Of a stretch of DNA of 64,000 nt, positions 27,435-36,220 are shown one piece after another. The stretch is from NCBI RefSeq assembly GCF_020193655.1, contig NZ_JADYVE010000015.1, positions 1 through 64,000 on the forward strand, read 5' to 3'. The DNA comes from Ensifer sp. IC3342 (GTDB lineage Bacteria > Pseudomonadota > Alphaproteobacteria > Rhizobiales > Rhizobiaceae). Within the stretch, counting starts at the first letter, position 1; each line of letters opens with the position of its first letter. The translations under genes were made by a program, and so were the position numbers. Below the pieces are notes generated by a model. The model did not search any database. It saw only the letters and a list, made by a program, of their open reading frames with translations, and was not told where the DNA came from.

Positions 27435-28309
27435 CGGCGCGTCTCCTGGACATAGCCCCAGGGGAAGCCGCGCCGTGCGATCCGTGCCAGCAGCCAGTCG
27501 AGGACGTAGGCGATGAGGGTGATCCAGGCGACGTAGGGCAGGATCACGTCCATGGCGAGATAGCGCCGGACGAGGAAAATCCGGTAGCCGAGGCCGCTTT
27601 CTGCGGCGATCGCTTCCGCCGAGATCAAGAAGAGGAAGGCCGGGCCGAGCGATAGCCTCAAGGCTTCCATAAGCCGTGGCATCGCCTGCGGCAGTGCCAC
27701 GCGCAGCATTAATTGCCACGTCGAAGCGCCGAGCGTCTGCGCCTTGACGATCTGCTCGCTCGGGATGGCGGCGACAGTCATGGCGAGGTCACGAACGAGG
27801 AACGGTGCGATGCCGATTACGATCAGCACGACCTTGGAGAGTTCACCAAGACCGAAGACGATGAAGAGCACCGGCAAGATCGCCATCGGCGGGATCATCG
27901 ACATGACGGCGACGAGCGGCGACAGCCCGGCGCTTGCCACCGGAAGCAGCCCGAGCGCCAGCCCGAGCACCAAGCCGATGGCGGCAGCCGCACCGAGGCC
28001 GATGAACAGTCTCCGGAGGCTCGCCGCGGTATCCGACCAGAGGGTCAAGTCTCCCGACCGGCGGTCGGGCTCGGTCGCCAGCCGGTCCATGCTTGTCGCC
28101 ATTTCGGTGATCGGTGGCAGCAGCTTGTCGCCCGGATTTGCGGCTCGCCGTTCCGCCGAGACGACGACATAGAGGCAGGCGATCAGCAGGAAGGGCAGGA
28201 GGGCAAGCAGGATCCGCGTTCCCGATCCCGGGACGATATTGATGGCACGTCGCATGAGCCGATTCCATCTTGGAGAGACACGTCGGGGCGGCAGGGCAGC
28301 GTCGGCCAC
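27431..28309 (-). CDS. NitT/TauT-type ABC transporter permease, probable guanidine importer
   Basis: A 292-aa membrane protein with a first helix near residues 30-50 and about five more. The EAA-type loop appears as TLGASTWQLMLRVALPQAMP. The long start is a GTG at 28309; an ATG at 28255 (MRRAINIV) is the main alternative, and neither has a strong ribosome site. It follows the binding-protein gene by 19 bp. It pairs with the ATPase at 26628. Confidence 0.9.
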   Translation of the reverse strand: MADAALPPRRVSPRWNRLMRRAINIVPGSGTRILLALLPFLLIACLYVVVSAERRAANPGDKLLPPITEMATSMDRLATEPDRRSGDLTLWSDTAASLRRLFIGLGAAAAIGLVLGLALGLLPVASAGLSPLVAVMSMIPPMAILPVLFIVFGLGELSKVVLIVIGIAPFLVRDLAMTVAAIPSEQIVKAQTLGASTWQLMLRVALPQAMPRLMEALRLSLGPAFLFLISAEAIAAESGLGYRIFLVRRYLAMDVILPYVAWITLIAYVLDWLLARIARRGFPWGYVQETRR

Positions 28310-28328
28310 CCGGCCCGATCGGAGGGAG

Positions 28329-29411
28329 CTAGAGCGAGCCGTCGGCGGCGAGCTTCATATAGCTGGCGTCGAAGCGCAGCTTCACATTGTCTGCAGAACC
28401 AAGCACCTGGCCGCCCGGGAAGGCGATGCCCACGACGTGCTTGTCCGCGGCGCCGTCGCCGAGAAGGCCATGGTCGAAGGAGAAGGTTCGCACCAGCTCC
28501 ATGGTCCTGATGAGGTCCTCGCTCTCGGTGAAGGCGACCGCCTCCTGAGGTGTCGCGAACAGCTTTGTCGCCGCAAGCTGGGCTTCGAAGCCGGCAAGGT
28601 CCGTGCCGGACATGGCGCCCATCGCGGTCCGTGCCGTCTTGCCCTTTTCGCCCGGGTCCGTCAGGGCCGACATCGTCTCGTACCAGATGCCGGCGAGTGC
28701 CTTGCCGAAGTCGGGATTGTCCTTGAGTACTTCAGTGTTGACCATCAACGTGTCGATGATCTCGCCTGGAATTTGCGTGGAATCGAACAGCGCGGCGGAA
28801 CCGGGCTCGGCTTTGACCTCGGCGAGCAACGGGTTCCAGGTGACCACGGTCGAGGTCTCCGGCGACTTGAAGGCGGCGACCATGTCGGCATCGGAGGTGT
28901 TGACGATCGTCACGTCCTTTTCGGAAAGCCCCGCCGTTTCGAGGGCGCGCGCCAGCAGATAGTGCGAGACCGACAGTTCGACGAGATTGATGCTCTCACC
29001 CTTGAGATCGGCGGGCGTCTTCGCCGTCTTCGAGACGATGCCGTCATTGCCGTTCGAGAAGTCGCCGACGATAAGGATCGTCGTGTCGACGCCGCCGGCG
29101 GCCGGAATGGTCAGGCCATCCATGTTCGTCGCCGTCACGCCGTCAAAGCCGCCGGCCGTGTACTGGTTGATCGACTCGACGTAGTCGTTAATCTGCTTGA
29201 CGTTGATGGTGATGCCGTACTTGTCGGCCCATTTCTTCACGATCCCGGCATCCGCCGCATAGGGCCATGGCATCCAGCCGACATAGATCGTCCAGGCGAC
29301 ATTGAATTCCTTCTTCGGCTCCGCCTGCGTCCCGCCCGCGAGAAGCGCGAGAGAGAGGCCGAGAGCGGCCGAGAGGGCATGAAAATCGAATCTGCCATTT
29401 CCGAAACGCAT
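28329..29411 (-). CDS. Periplasmic substrate-binding protein, probable guanidine importer
   Basis: A 360-aa NitT/TauT-like binding protein with a Sec signal (hydrophobic ALSAALGLSLALLAGG, cleavage near TQA/EPKK). The mature start FNVAWTIYVGWMPWPYA is rich in aromatic residues, suited to cation-pi binding of a small planar cation. ATG 29411 has AAGGGG eight bases upstream. It is the first gene after the guanidine-I riboswitch, and this position is the main reason to infer guanidine as ligand. Confidence 0.9.
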   Translation of the reverse strand: MRFGNGRFDFHALSAALGLSLALLAGGTQAEPKKEFNVAWTIYVGWMPWPYAADAGIVKKWADKYGITINVKQINDYVESINQYTAGGFDGVTATNMDGLTIPAAGGVDTTILIVGDFSNGNDGIVSKTAKTPADLKGESINLVELSVSHYLLARALETAGLSEKDVTIVNTSDADMVAAFKSPETSTVVTWNPLLAEVKAEPGSAALFDSTQIPGEIIDTLMVNTEVLKDNPDFGKALAGIWYETMSALTDPGEKGKTARTAMGAMSGTDLAGFEAQLAATKLFATPQEAVAFTESEDLIRTMELVRTFSFDHGLLGDGAADKHVVGIAFPGGQVLGSADNVKLRFDASYMKLAADGSL

Positions 29412-29502
29412 CGTCTGTTCCCCTTGTTCGACTTGGGGCTCAAGCTGCGCTCATCTCTCGGAAATCACGGGCAGGATTCCCAAAGCAACGACATCGCTGC
29501 AT

Positions 29503-29606
29503 GAGCCTCCCGGGCTTTTATCCCGCCGTGGACCCGGTGGATGTCTCCCCACCGGAGGTTTCTCTCGGTCCAGCCATGTCTATTCGACATCGGAACCCTA
29601 GAAACA
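29503..29606 (-). promoter_or_regulatory. Guanidine-I (ykkC) riboswitch aptamer
   Basis: Read on the minus strand, the leader contains the conserved blocks of the ykkC guanidine-I aptamer in the right order: CTAGGGTTCCG (29601-29591), GGACCGAGAGAAACC (29571-29557) and ACGGCGGGATAAAAGCCC with CGGGAG (29529-29507). A variable stem, CCGGTGG pairing with CCACCGG, lies between the second and third blocks. It ends about 92 bp before the start codon of the binding-protein gene. Guanidine-I riboswitches turn genes on when guanidine binds. I see no intrinsic terminator with a T-run in the leader. Confidence 0.95.
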
Positions 29607-29879
29607 TTTCCAGTATAATTCCGTGTCTCCTAAAGTAAAGGGGAAGTTCTGCCAATTTTTGCCCATAGTTTGTGCGCTTAATGCTTATAAATTAATCAAA
29701 TAGACCAATAATTATTACGACAACGTTTAAGGCGACCTTGCGCCCCGTTCTTCCGTGCGCTGAGACGTGATTGGCGATCGGCGCGTTTGGCGGGCCTGCC
29801 GAGAGTTATCTTGAGCAGAAGCGACGTTTCAAGGCCGCTCTCCCTCACCACTCGGCTTCCCTATCAGCGTGCAGCGCTC
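29607..29879. other. AT-rich region upstream of the riboswitch
   Basis: These 273 bases are markedly AT-rich around 29660-29730 and hold no gene. They should contain the promoter for the riboswitch-controlled operon, as well as the 3' end of the transcript from the truncated allophanate hydrolase. No clear -35/-10 pair could be fixed by eye. Confidence 0.5.
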
Positions 29880-31470
29880 TCAGGCGGCCAAGCTGGCGAT
29901 GTAGGCACGCCACCCGCCATAGCGGCTGATGTCTGCAGCTCCGGCGAGCCCGGCCGGCTCGACTAAAAAGCCCTTGCAGGCTGTTCCGTCGGCAAGCTGA
30001 ACGGTACCGATCGCAAGTGGTGATGGAACGGCTGCGACGAAGAGACCGAACGCCTCTGCCCCCAGCTTCCAGACCTCAACCTCAATCGAGGCACTTTCAC
30101 TCTCCTGACAACGCACGAGGCCGGGCTTCGCGGGCTCGGTGCCGGAAAGAGCATAAAGCCTGTAGCATTTGGCTGTCAGCGCCCGCCGGGAAAATCGGGC
30201 GCCGAGATCTCGCAACTGGCTGTTCAAGGGCATGCCGGAAAGATGCGCGCCGACGACGATGAGTTCGATCAGGTCGTCCCCGTCGGTTTCGGCTGGGAGG
30301 TAGTTCGCCGGCTGCGGCCATCCCGTGGCGCCGAGTGGCAGGGCGCTTAGCCGATGCAGTTCGGCAGCGAGCGACGCGGTCAGGTGATCCTTGCCGGCAG
30401 GCGCGAGCAAGGTGACGCTCGCAGGTCGACCGTCGGATCTGAGACCGGTCGGCACTGCCATGCCGCACATGTCCAGGAGATTGACGAAGTTGGTATAGGT
30501 GCCGAGCCGCGCGTTTTCGCGGATCGGTTCCGCTTCGACCTCCGTCCGTGTGAAATGCGTCGGCGCGGTCGGAACGCAGATGATGTCGACGGAGGCGATG
30601 AGCGGCGCGACCTTTCGTTTCAGCGCCTGCAATGCATAGAGACCCTCGAAGGCATCCGCCGCCGATAGTGCCTTGGCACCGCCATAGATCTTTCGCGTCA
30701 CAGGGTGGAAACTCGGCTCGTTCGCATTGAAGAAGTCCTTGACCGCCGCATAGCGCTCGGCCACCCAGGCGCCCTCGTAGAGAAGCGCGGCCGTGGCATA
30801 GAAATCGGCAAACGGGAGTTCGACGGTCTGATGCCCGAGTGAGCGCAGCGTTTCAAGCGCCGCATCATAGGCGCTCTCCATGAGTGCATCGCCGAAGAAG
30901 CGTCGGTCGGCCGTTGCCGGAACGCCGACTTTGAGGACCGGTGGCAAGGAGAGAGCGCCCCTCGGCGCAACGACCCGGGAATAGGGATCGCTCACATCGG
31001 GTCGCGCGGCGACTTGGAAAACTCGATAGGCGTCAGCGACGGCCAAGGCGAAGATCGAAACGCAGTCGAGAGTACGGCAGGCCGGCACGACGCCCGTGAT
31101 CGACAGGGTACCGATACTCGGCTTGAGGCCGACAATATTGTTAAGTCCGGCCGGAATGCGCCCCGAGCCAGCCGTGTCGGTGCCGAGTGCGAAGCTGACG
31201 ATACCGTGGGCAGTCGCCACCGCCGATCCGGAACTCGACCCGCCTGGCATTAGGTCTGGATCGAGCGCATTGCGTGGCACTGGGTAGGGGGTGCGCACAC
31301 CTACGAGCCCGGTCGCTGTGGGACCCGCCGGTCGACACGGCGGCACTGCGCTGGGGACGCTGATCGGCTGTCCCCGTGCGCGGTGGACCCAGCGTCAGTT
31401 CTCATGCCATAACACCTGCCGCCCGCAGCGCATGAACAGTCCAGGTGAGTGAAGAGCACTGACGCGATTT
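29880..31470 (-). pseudogene. atzF: Allophanate hydrolase (AtzF), 5'-truncated
   Basis: The open frame (29880-31346) covers about 488 residues of a protein normally near 600. It includes TGLVGVRTPY, the amidase-signature loop PGGSSSGSAVA with nucleophile Ser, and the C-terminal allophanate-hydrolase domain (from about residue 350, ending ISRYGGWRAYI). The N-terminal part with the catalytic Lys (GKTN region) is missing; a short out-of-frame trace, TVHALRAAG, can be read around 31400-31470. Allophanate hydrolase splits allophanate into ammonia and CO2. Without the Lys of the Ser-Ser-Lys triad the product should be inactive. It is last in the operon starting at 39752. Confidence 0.8.
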
Positions 31471-31553
31471 TTGGACGACGTGCATGCCCTTCCGGCGTTC
31501 CCCTACCGGCGCAAATCAGATTCACCGTATGGGCCTGTGCAGGAGGCGTTGTG

Positions 31554-32465
31554 CTATCGCTCGAATGGTTCGCCGAGCGAAGCGACGCCGTTCAGCTTCA
31601 GCAGGCGGCGGTCGGCCGAAATGACGCCGAGCACGATGATCGTGACGAGATAGGGCAAGCTCGCAAGCACTTGTGAGGGAACGTCCAGTCCAGTCGCCTG
31701 GGCTGCGAGGCCCATCAGAGATACTGCGCCGAAGAGGCATGCCCCCAGGAAGATCCGGCCAGTCAGCCACGTCCCGAAGACGACAAGTGCGATTGCGATC
31801 CAGCCACGTCCGGCGATCATCCCATCGGCCCAAAGTGGGGTGTAGACCACCGCCGCGTAGGCGCCGGCGAAGCCTGCCATCGCCCCGCCAAATGCGACGG
31901 CGGCGAAGCGAACGGCGACGACCGAATAGCCAATGGCATGGGCGGCTTTTGGGTTCTCGCCGATGGCCCGGATGACGAGTCCGAGCTTCGTATAGGCAAA
32001 CGTCGCCCAGATCGCCAAGGTCGCGGCAAGCGAAAGCCAAACGACGACATCCTGCATGAAAAGGCCGCCGACGACCGGGATTTCGGAAAGCCATGGAAGA
32101 GCAAGCCTCGGAAGCCCTTTGACCGTGAGGCTTTCATAGGACTTGCCGAAAAGCGCCGAAAGACCTTGGCCGAGGACGCCTATGGCAAGACCTATCGCCA
32201 CCTGGTTCGCCCGAAGTCCGAGCGCGATGACGGCGAAAACGAGGGAAAGGGCGGCGCTGCCGAGGCCGGCAGCGACGAAACCCAGAAGATGCCCCCCGTC
32301 TTGATGGACGATGATGAAGGCGACCACCGCGCCGAACGCCATCATGCCCTCCACGCCGAGGTTGAGCACCCCGGCTCGCTCTACCACCAGCTCGCCGAGA
32401 GCGGCGAGGAGAAACGGTGTTGCAGCCGCGAGCATGCCGGCAAGGATGAATTCGAGGGCGTTCAT
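31554..32465 (-). CDS. BMP/nucleoside-type ABC transporter permease 2
   Basis: A 303-aa permease of the BPD_transp_2 (branched-chain amino acid/ribose) class, with many hydrophobic helices. The segment GVLNLGVEGMMAFGA is typical of the second permease of purine-nucleoside (BmpABCD/NupQ-like) importers. Its ATG 32465 overlaps the stop of permease 1 by four bases. It forms a channel with the protein encoded at 32462. Upstream in-frame extensions lie inside the neighbouring gene and are rejected. Confidence 0.9.
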   Translation of the reverse strand: MNALEFILAGMLAAATPFLLAALGELVVERAGVLNLGVEGMMAFGAVVAFIIVHQDGGHLLGFVAAGLGSAALSLVFAVIALGLRANQVAIGLAIGVLGQGLSALFGKSYESLTVKGLPRLALPWLSEIPVVGGLFMQDVVVWLSLAATLAIWATFAYTKLGLVIRAIGENPKAAHAIGYSVVAVRFAAVAFGGAMAGFAGAYAAVVYTPLWADGMIAGRGWIAIALVVFGTWLTGRIFLGACLFGAVSLMGLAAQATGLDVPSQVLASLPYLVTIIVLGVISADRRLLKLNGVASLGEPFER

Positions 32466-33562
32466 GGCTGGCTCCGGTAGGCGGGACGGTGCCATTCGAG
32501 ACGGTATCGCACGAAGGCGACGGCGATGAGGTAGGCGAGCAAAAGGCTGCCCTGAAAGACGCGGACTGCGGCGATCGGAAGGTTTGCCGACACCATGGCA
32601 TTGTCGCCCCCGATATAGAGGGCCGCCATGAACAGCGCGGAGGCAACGATGCCGATCGGATGCAGGCCGCCGAGATAGGCGACGATAATGGCCGCATAGC
32701 CATAACCGGTCGAGATCGAGCGCTGCAACTGACCGAGGGGACCCGCGACCTCGGCTGCGCCGGCGAGGCCGGCTGCGCATCCGCCCATGAGAAGGGAAAG
32801 CCAGATCGCCCAGGCTTCATTGAAACCGGCGTAACCGGCCGCACGTGGTGCGAGACCCCCGACCTGGAGCTTATAGCCGATGAAGCTCTTCTGCATGAAG
32901 ATCCAGGCCGCGAACGACAGAGCGATCGTCAGGAGCAGCGAGACGTTGACGCGCGTTCCGGAGATCAGGATCGGCACCATCGCGTCATACTGAAACATCA
33001 CGGATTGAGGGAAGTTGAAGCCGTTAGGATCCTTCCAGGGACCGAGGAGCAGATAATTGAGGAACTGCGCGGCAACGAGGCTCAGCATCAGGGAAACAAG
33101 GATCTCGTTCGCGTTGAGCCTGACGCGCCAGAAGGCGGTGAGCGAGGCCCAAAGGGCGCCACCGAGAGCGCCGAGGAGCAGCATCACAGGCCAGATCCAT
33201 TTACCTGTTGCCTGCGGAAACCATACCGGAATGGCGGAGGCGAATATCGCGCCCAGAATGAACTGGCCCTCGGCGCCGATGTTGAAGACCTTGGCCCGAA
33301 AGCCGATCGCTAGGCCCTGTGCGATGAGGAGGAGAGGGCCCATCTTCAGCAGCACCTCCGAGAATGACGCCCAAGACAGGAAGGGCTCGAGAAGCATCGC
33401 ATGGACGACGGCGACCGGATCGCGGCCCATCAGCACGTAAAGCCCAAGATTGAGAACGGTCGCCGCGGCGAGCGCCATGGGAGGCGCAAGCAAGGCCGCG
33501 GCAAGCGAGGCGCGCTCCCGACGAACAAGGGTGGGAAGAAAGGGGCGGGACAGAGCGCTCAT
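32462..33562 (-). CDS. BMP/nucleoside-type ABC transporter permease 1
   Basis: A 366-aa permease with about nine or ten hydrophobic segments; FRAKVFNIGAEGQFILGA is the usual motif of permease 1 in BMP-type systems. ATG 33562 overlaps the ATPase stop by four bases. With permease 2, the RbsA-like ATPase and the BMP binding protein it completes an importer. In characterised relatives the cargo is nucleosides or purines, which suits the amidohydrolase and oxygenase encoded in the same operon. Confidence 0.9.
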   Translation of the reverse strand: MSALSRPFLPTLVRRERASLAAALLAPPMALAAATVLNLGLYVLMGRDPVAVVHAMLLEPFLSWASFSEVLLKMGPLLLIAQGLAIGFRAKVFNIGAEGQFILGAIFASAIPVWFPQATGKWIWPVMLLLGALGGALWASLTAFWRVRLNANEILVSLMLSLVAAQFLNYLLLGPWKDPNGFNFPQSVMFQYDAMVPILISGTRVNVSLLLTIALSFAAWIFMQKSFIGYKLQVGGLAPRAAGYAGFNEAWAIWLSLLMGGCAAGLAGAAEVAGPLGQLQRSISTGYGYAAIIVAYLGGLHPIGIVASALFMAALYIGGDNAMVSANLPIAAVRVFQGSLLLAYLIAVAFVRYRLEWHRPAYRSQP

Positions 33563-35094
33563 GCCAGGGCCCTTTGGTCCGCGGTTTGGGATGGAGCATG
33601 TGCTCCAATCATGTATCGCCCGATCTCCTCGGGTCGCGTGGTCTGCGTGACGAGTGGCAGGCTGAGCCGGCCGTGGTGCAGCACCTGGATGGAATCGCAA
33701 AGTTCGAAGAGCTCCTCGAGCTCCTCGGAAATAACCAGGATTGCCATGCCTTCGTTTCGCAGCGTGATGAGCCGCCTGCGGATGGCGGATGCGGCCCCGA
33801 TGTCGACGCCCCAGGTTGGCTGCGCCACGAACAGTAGTTTCGGAGAGAGCATGATCTCGCGTCCAACGATGAACTTCTGCAGATTGCCGCCGGAAAGTGC
33901 CCCGGCTTCTGCGTCCGGGCCGGGCGTGCGGACATCGTATTGGCCGATGCACGCGTTGGTAAACGCCGTCGCCTTTGCCTTGTCGATGAGACCGTGCCTG
34001 AGAAGTTTGAGCGAATGCGCGGTCAGCAGACTGTTCAGGACGAGCGACATTTCGGGTACGGCGCCGCGTCCGAGCCTGTCCTCTGGAACGAAAGCGAATC
34101 CAAGCTGCCGGCGGGCAGCCGCGTCGAGCGTTCCTACGTCTTTTCCCATCATGAAGATCCGGTCGCGCAGTTCTCGCGGCAGGATCATTTCGCCGGATAT
34201 CAGCGCGGCAAGCTCGCTTTGCCCGTTGCCCGAAATCCCGGCTATTCCGAGGATTTCGCCGGCACGCACCATGAGGCTGATATCGGAGAGCGGCATGGCA
34301 AAAGGGTCGTCCGGCCGGTAGTCGAGGCCGATGATCTCTAGGCGCTTCTCGCCGCTAGGTTGGGCAAGTGCCGGCATCGGTTCCGGCATATCGCGGCCGA
34401 TCATCATGCGGGCAAGGTCATGCGCATCATGCTCGCGCGGGTCCACATGGCCCGTGATGCGCCCGCCGCGAAGGATGGTCGCCCTGTCGCAGATCGACCG
34501 AATTTCCTCGAGCTTGTGGGAGATGAACAGGATGGAAACGCCACCGTCGCGCAGGCGACGCAAGGTGTCGAAGAGCTTGTCCACTGCTTGCGGCGGCAGC
34601 ACGGAGGTCGGTTCGTCGAGGATCAGCAGCTTCGGATTGGTCATCAGGCATCTGATGATCTCCACCCGCTGCCGCTCGCCGACGGAAAGCGCATGGACAT
34701 GGGCAAGCGGATCGACCTCGAGGCCGAAGTCGCGTCCGAGCGTCCGGATGCGTTGCGTGAGATCGGCTTTCCGACCGGGCACGACCAGCTGGATGTTCTC
34801 CACGACCGTCAGGGTCTCGAAGAGCGAGAAGTGCTGGAAGACCATGCCGATCCCGTGGCGCCTCGCCTCCGCAGGGGAGGCAAGGCTCAAAGGCCGTCCG
34901 TCCCAGACGACGGTCCCGCCGTCCGGCTGCTCGACGCCGTAGATGAGCTTCATGAGCGTCGATTTGCCCGCCCCGTTCTCTCCGAGGATCGCATGGATCG
35001 ACTGCGGAGCCACGTCCAGATCGATATCCTGGTTGGCTCTAATCTGGCCGTAGCTTTTGGAAATGCCGCGGAGCGACAGGAGAGGGGCGGTCAT
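33559..35094 (-). CDS. BMP/nucleoside-type ABC transporter ATPase (two domains)
   Basis: A 511-aa ATPase with two ABC domains like RbsA/BmpB. Domain 1 has Walker A GENGAGKST (about residues 37-45), a signature replaced by LSVGERQR, and Walker B LLILDEPTSVL. Domain 2 has the degenerate nucleotide loop GISGNGQSE and signature LSGGNLQK, as is normal for this family. It ends in the four-base overlap with permease 1 and starts 3 bp after the binding-protein gene. Cargo inferred as purine or nucleoside. Confidence 0.92.
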   Translation of the reverse strand: MTAPLLSLRGISKSYGQIRANQDIDLDVAPQSIHAILGENGAGKSTLMKLIYGVEQPDGGTVVWDGRPLSLASPAEARRHGIGMVFQHFSLFETLTVVENIQLVVPGRKADLTQRIRTLGRDFGLEVDPLAHVHALSVGERQRVEIIRCLMTNPKLLILDEPTSVLPPQAVDKLFDTLRRLRDGGVSILFISHKLEEIRSICDRATILRGGRITGHVDPREHDAHDLARMMIGRDMPEPMPALAQPSGEKRLEIIGLDYRPDDPFAMPLSDISLMVRAGEILGIAGISGNGQSELAALISGEMILPRELRDRIFMMGKDVGTLDAAARRQLGFAFVPEDRLGRGAVPEMSLVLNSLLTAHSLKLLRHGLIDKAKATAFTNACIGQYDVRTPGPDAEAGALSGGNLQKFIVGREIMLSPKLLFVAQPTWGVDIGAASAIRRRLITLRNEGMAILVISEELEELFELCDSIQVLHHGRLSLPLVTQTTRPEEIGRYMIGAHAPSQTADQRALA

Positions 35095-35097
35095 GGC

Positions 35098-36198
35098 TCA
35101 CTTCGGCAGAGGGGTGGCGACGCCCTTGATGTGCCAGTCCATCGCGACGATTTCGCCATCCGGGAGCGTTGTACCGGTGGCCACCCCTTCGCTGCCGTCG
35201 GCCTTGGTGATCGGCCCGGTAAAGGGCGAGAAGCTGCCATCGGCGATCTTCGCCTCGATCGCCTTGATCCTGGTCATGACGTCGACCGGGATATCCGGGT
35301 TCCAGTCGACGACCTCGACGACCGCGTCGGATACGCCGAGGAAGGCGTTGGCGCCCTTGAAGGTGCCGGCGACATGGGCGTCGACCGAGGCTTTGAAGAA
35401 GGGCGACCAATCCGTCGCCACGCAGCCGAGATAGGTCTTGGGGGCGTATTTCTTCATCGACGAGTTGAGATTGAACGCGTAGACGCCGGCCTCCTCGCAG
35501 GCCGAAATGACGGACGGCGTGTCCTGCGCGTTGGAGAAGATCACGTCGCATTTCTGCGCCATGAGAGCCTTGGCGGCCTCCTGCTCCTTGGCCGGATCGA
35601 ACCACGAGTTAACCCATACGACCGACACCTCGACATCGGGGTTCACGGCTTGCGCGCCGAGCGTGAAGGCGTTGATGGATGTGATCAGCTCCGGGATGGC
35701 GAAGGCGGAGACCGAGCCCAGCTTTCCGGTCTTGGAGAGCGCGGCGGCAGCCATGCCGAGCAGGTAGGTCCCCTGGAAATACTTGGCTGCGAAGGGCGAG
35801 AAATTCGGCGCCACCTGGAAGCCGGAAGCGTGTAGTACGGTCACCGCGGGATTGCGGCGGGCGATCTGCAGGGCGCCGTTTTGGTAGCCGAAGGAGCCGG
35901 CGATCAGGAACTTGTTCCCGTCGGAGACCGTCTTGTTCATGATGCGGTCCGCATCGGGACCTTCCGGGATGTTCTCGATAACGGTGACCTTCACCTTGTC
36001 GCCGTAGGCGGCCTTGACCGGCTCGAGGCCGGCGGCAAGCGCATGACCCCAGCCGACGTCGCCGACGGGAGAGGGGATGACGAGGGTGATCCCGAGCGGC
36101 TCGTCGGCCGCCATTGCGGCCCGGCCGCCAAGCACGCTTGTGAGGCCGGCGGCGGCAATGCCCTTCATCAATGTTCTGCGGGTCAGATTGTTCAGCAT
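35098..36198 (-). CDS. BMP-family periplasmic binding protein (Tat-exported)
   Basis: A 366-aa lipoprotein/BMP-family (Med/BmpA) binding protein, here without a lipobox Cys. The N-terminus has a twin-arginine motif (TRRTLMKG) and a signal ending near RAAMA. The first lobe holds VGDVGWGHALAAGLE, the nucleoside-binding pattern of the family. It precedes the ATPase gene by 3 bp. Known BMP proteins bind nucleosides, and some plant-associated ones bind purine bases or related rings. Confidence 0.9.
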   Translation of the reverse strand: MLNNLTRRTLMKGIAAAGLTSVLGGRAAMAADEPLGITLVIPSPVGDVGWGHALAAGLEPVKAAYGDKVKVTVIENIPEGPDADRIMNKTVSDGNKFLIAGSFGYQNGALQIARRNPAVTVLHASGFQVAPNFSPFAAKYFQGTYLLGMAAAALSKTGKLGSVSAFAIPELITSINAFTLGAQAVNPDVEVSVVWVNSWFDPAKEQEAAKALMAQKCDVIFSNAQDTPSVISACEEAGVYAFNLNSSMKKYAPKTYLGCVATDWSPFFKASVDAHVAGTFKGANAFLGVSDAVVEVVDWNPDIPVDVMTRIKAIEAKIADGSFSPFTGPITKADGSEGVATGTTLPDGEIVAMDWHIKGVATPLPK

Positions 36199-36220
36199 GT
36201 CAGTTCCCCTGTTGTGAATT

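Noticed and set aside
28239..29504. 421-codon open frame on the plus strand
   Set aside because: Antisense to the guanidine importer binding-protein gene and it would start inside the permease; no domain seen.
34360..35835. 491-codon open frame on the plus strand
   Set aside because: Antisense to the BMP-type ATPase and binding-protein genes, which carry complete motifs.
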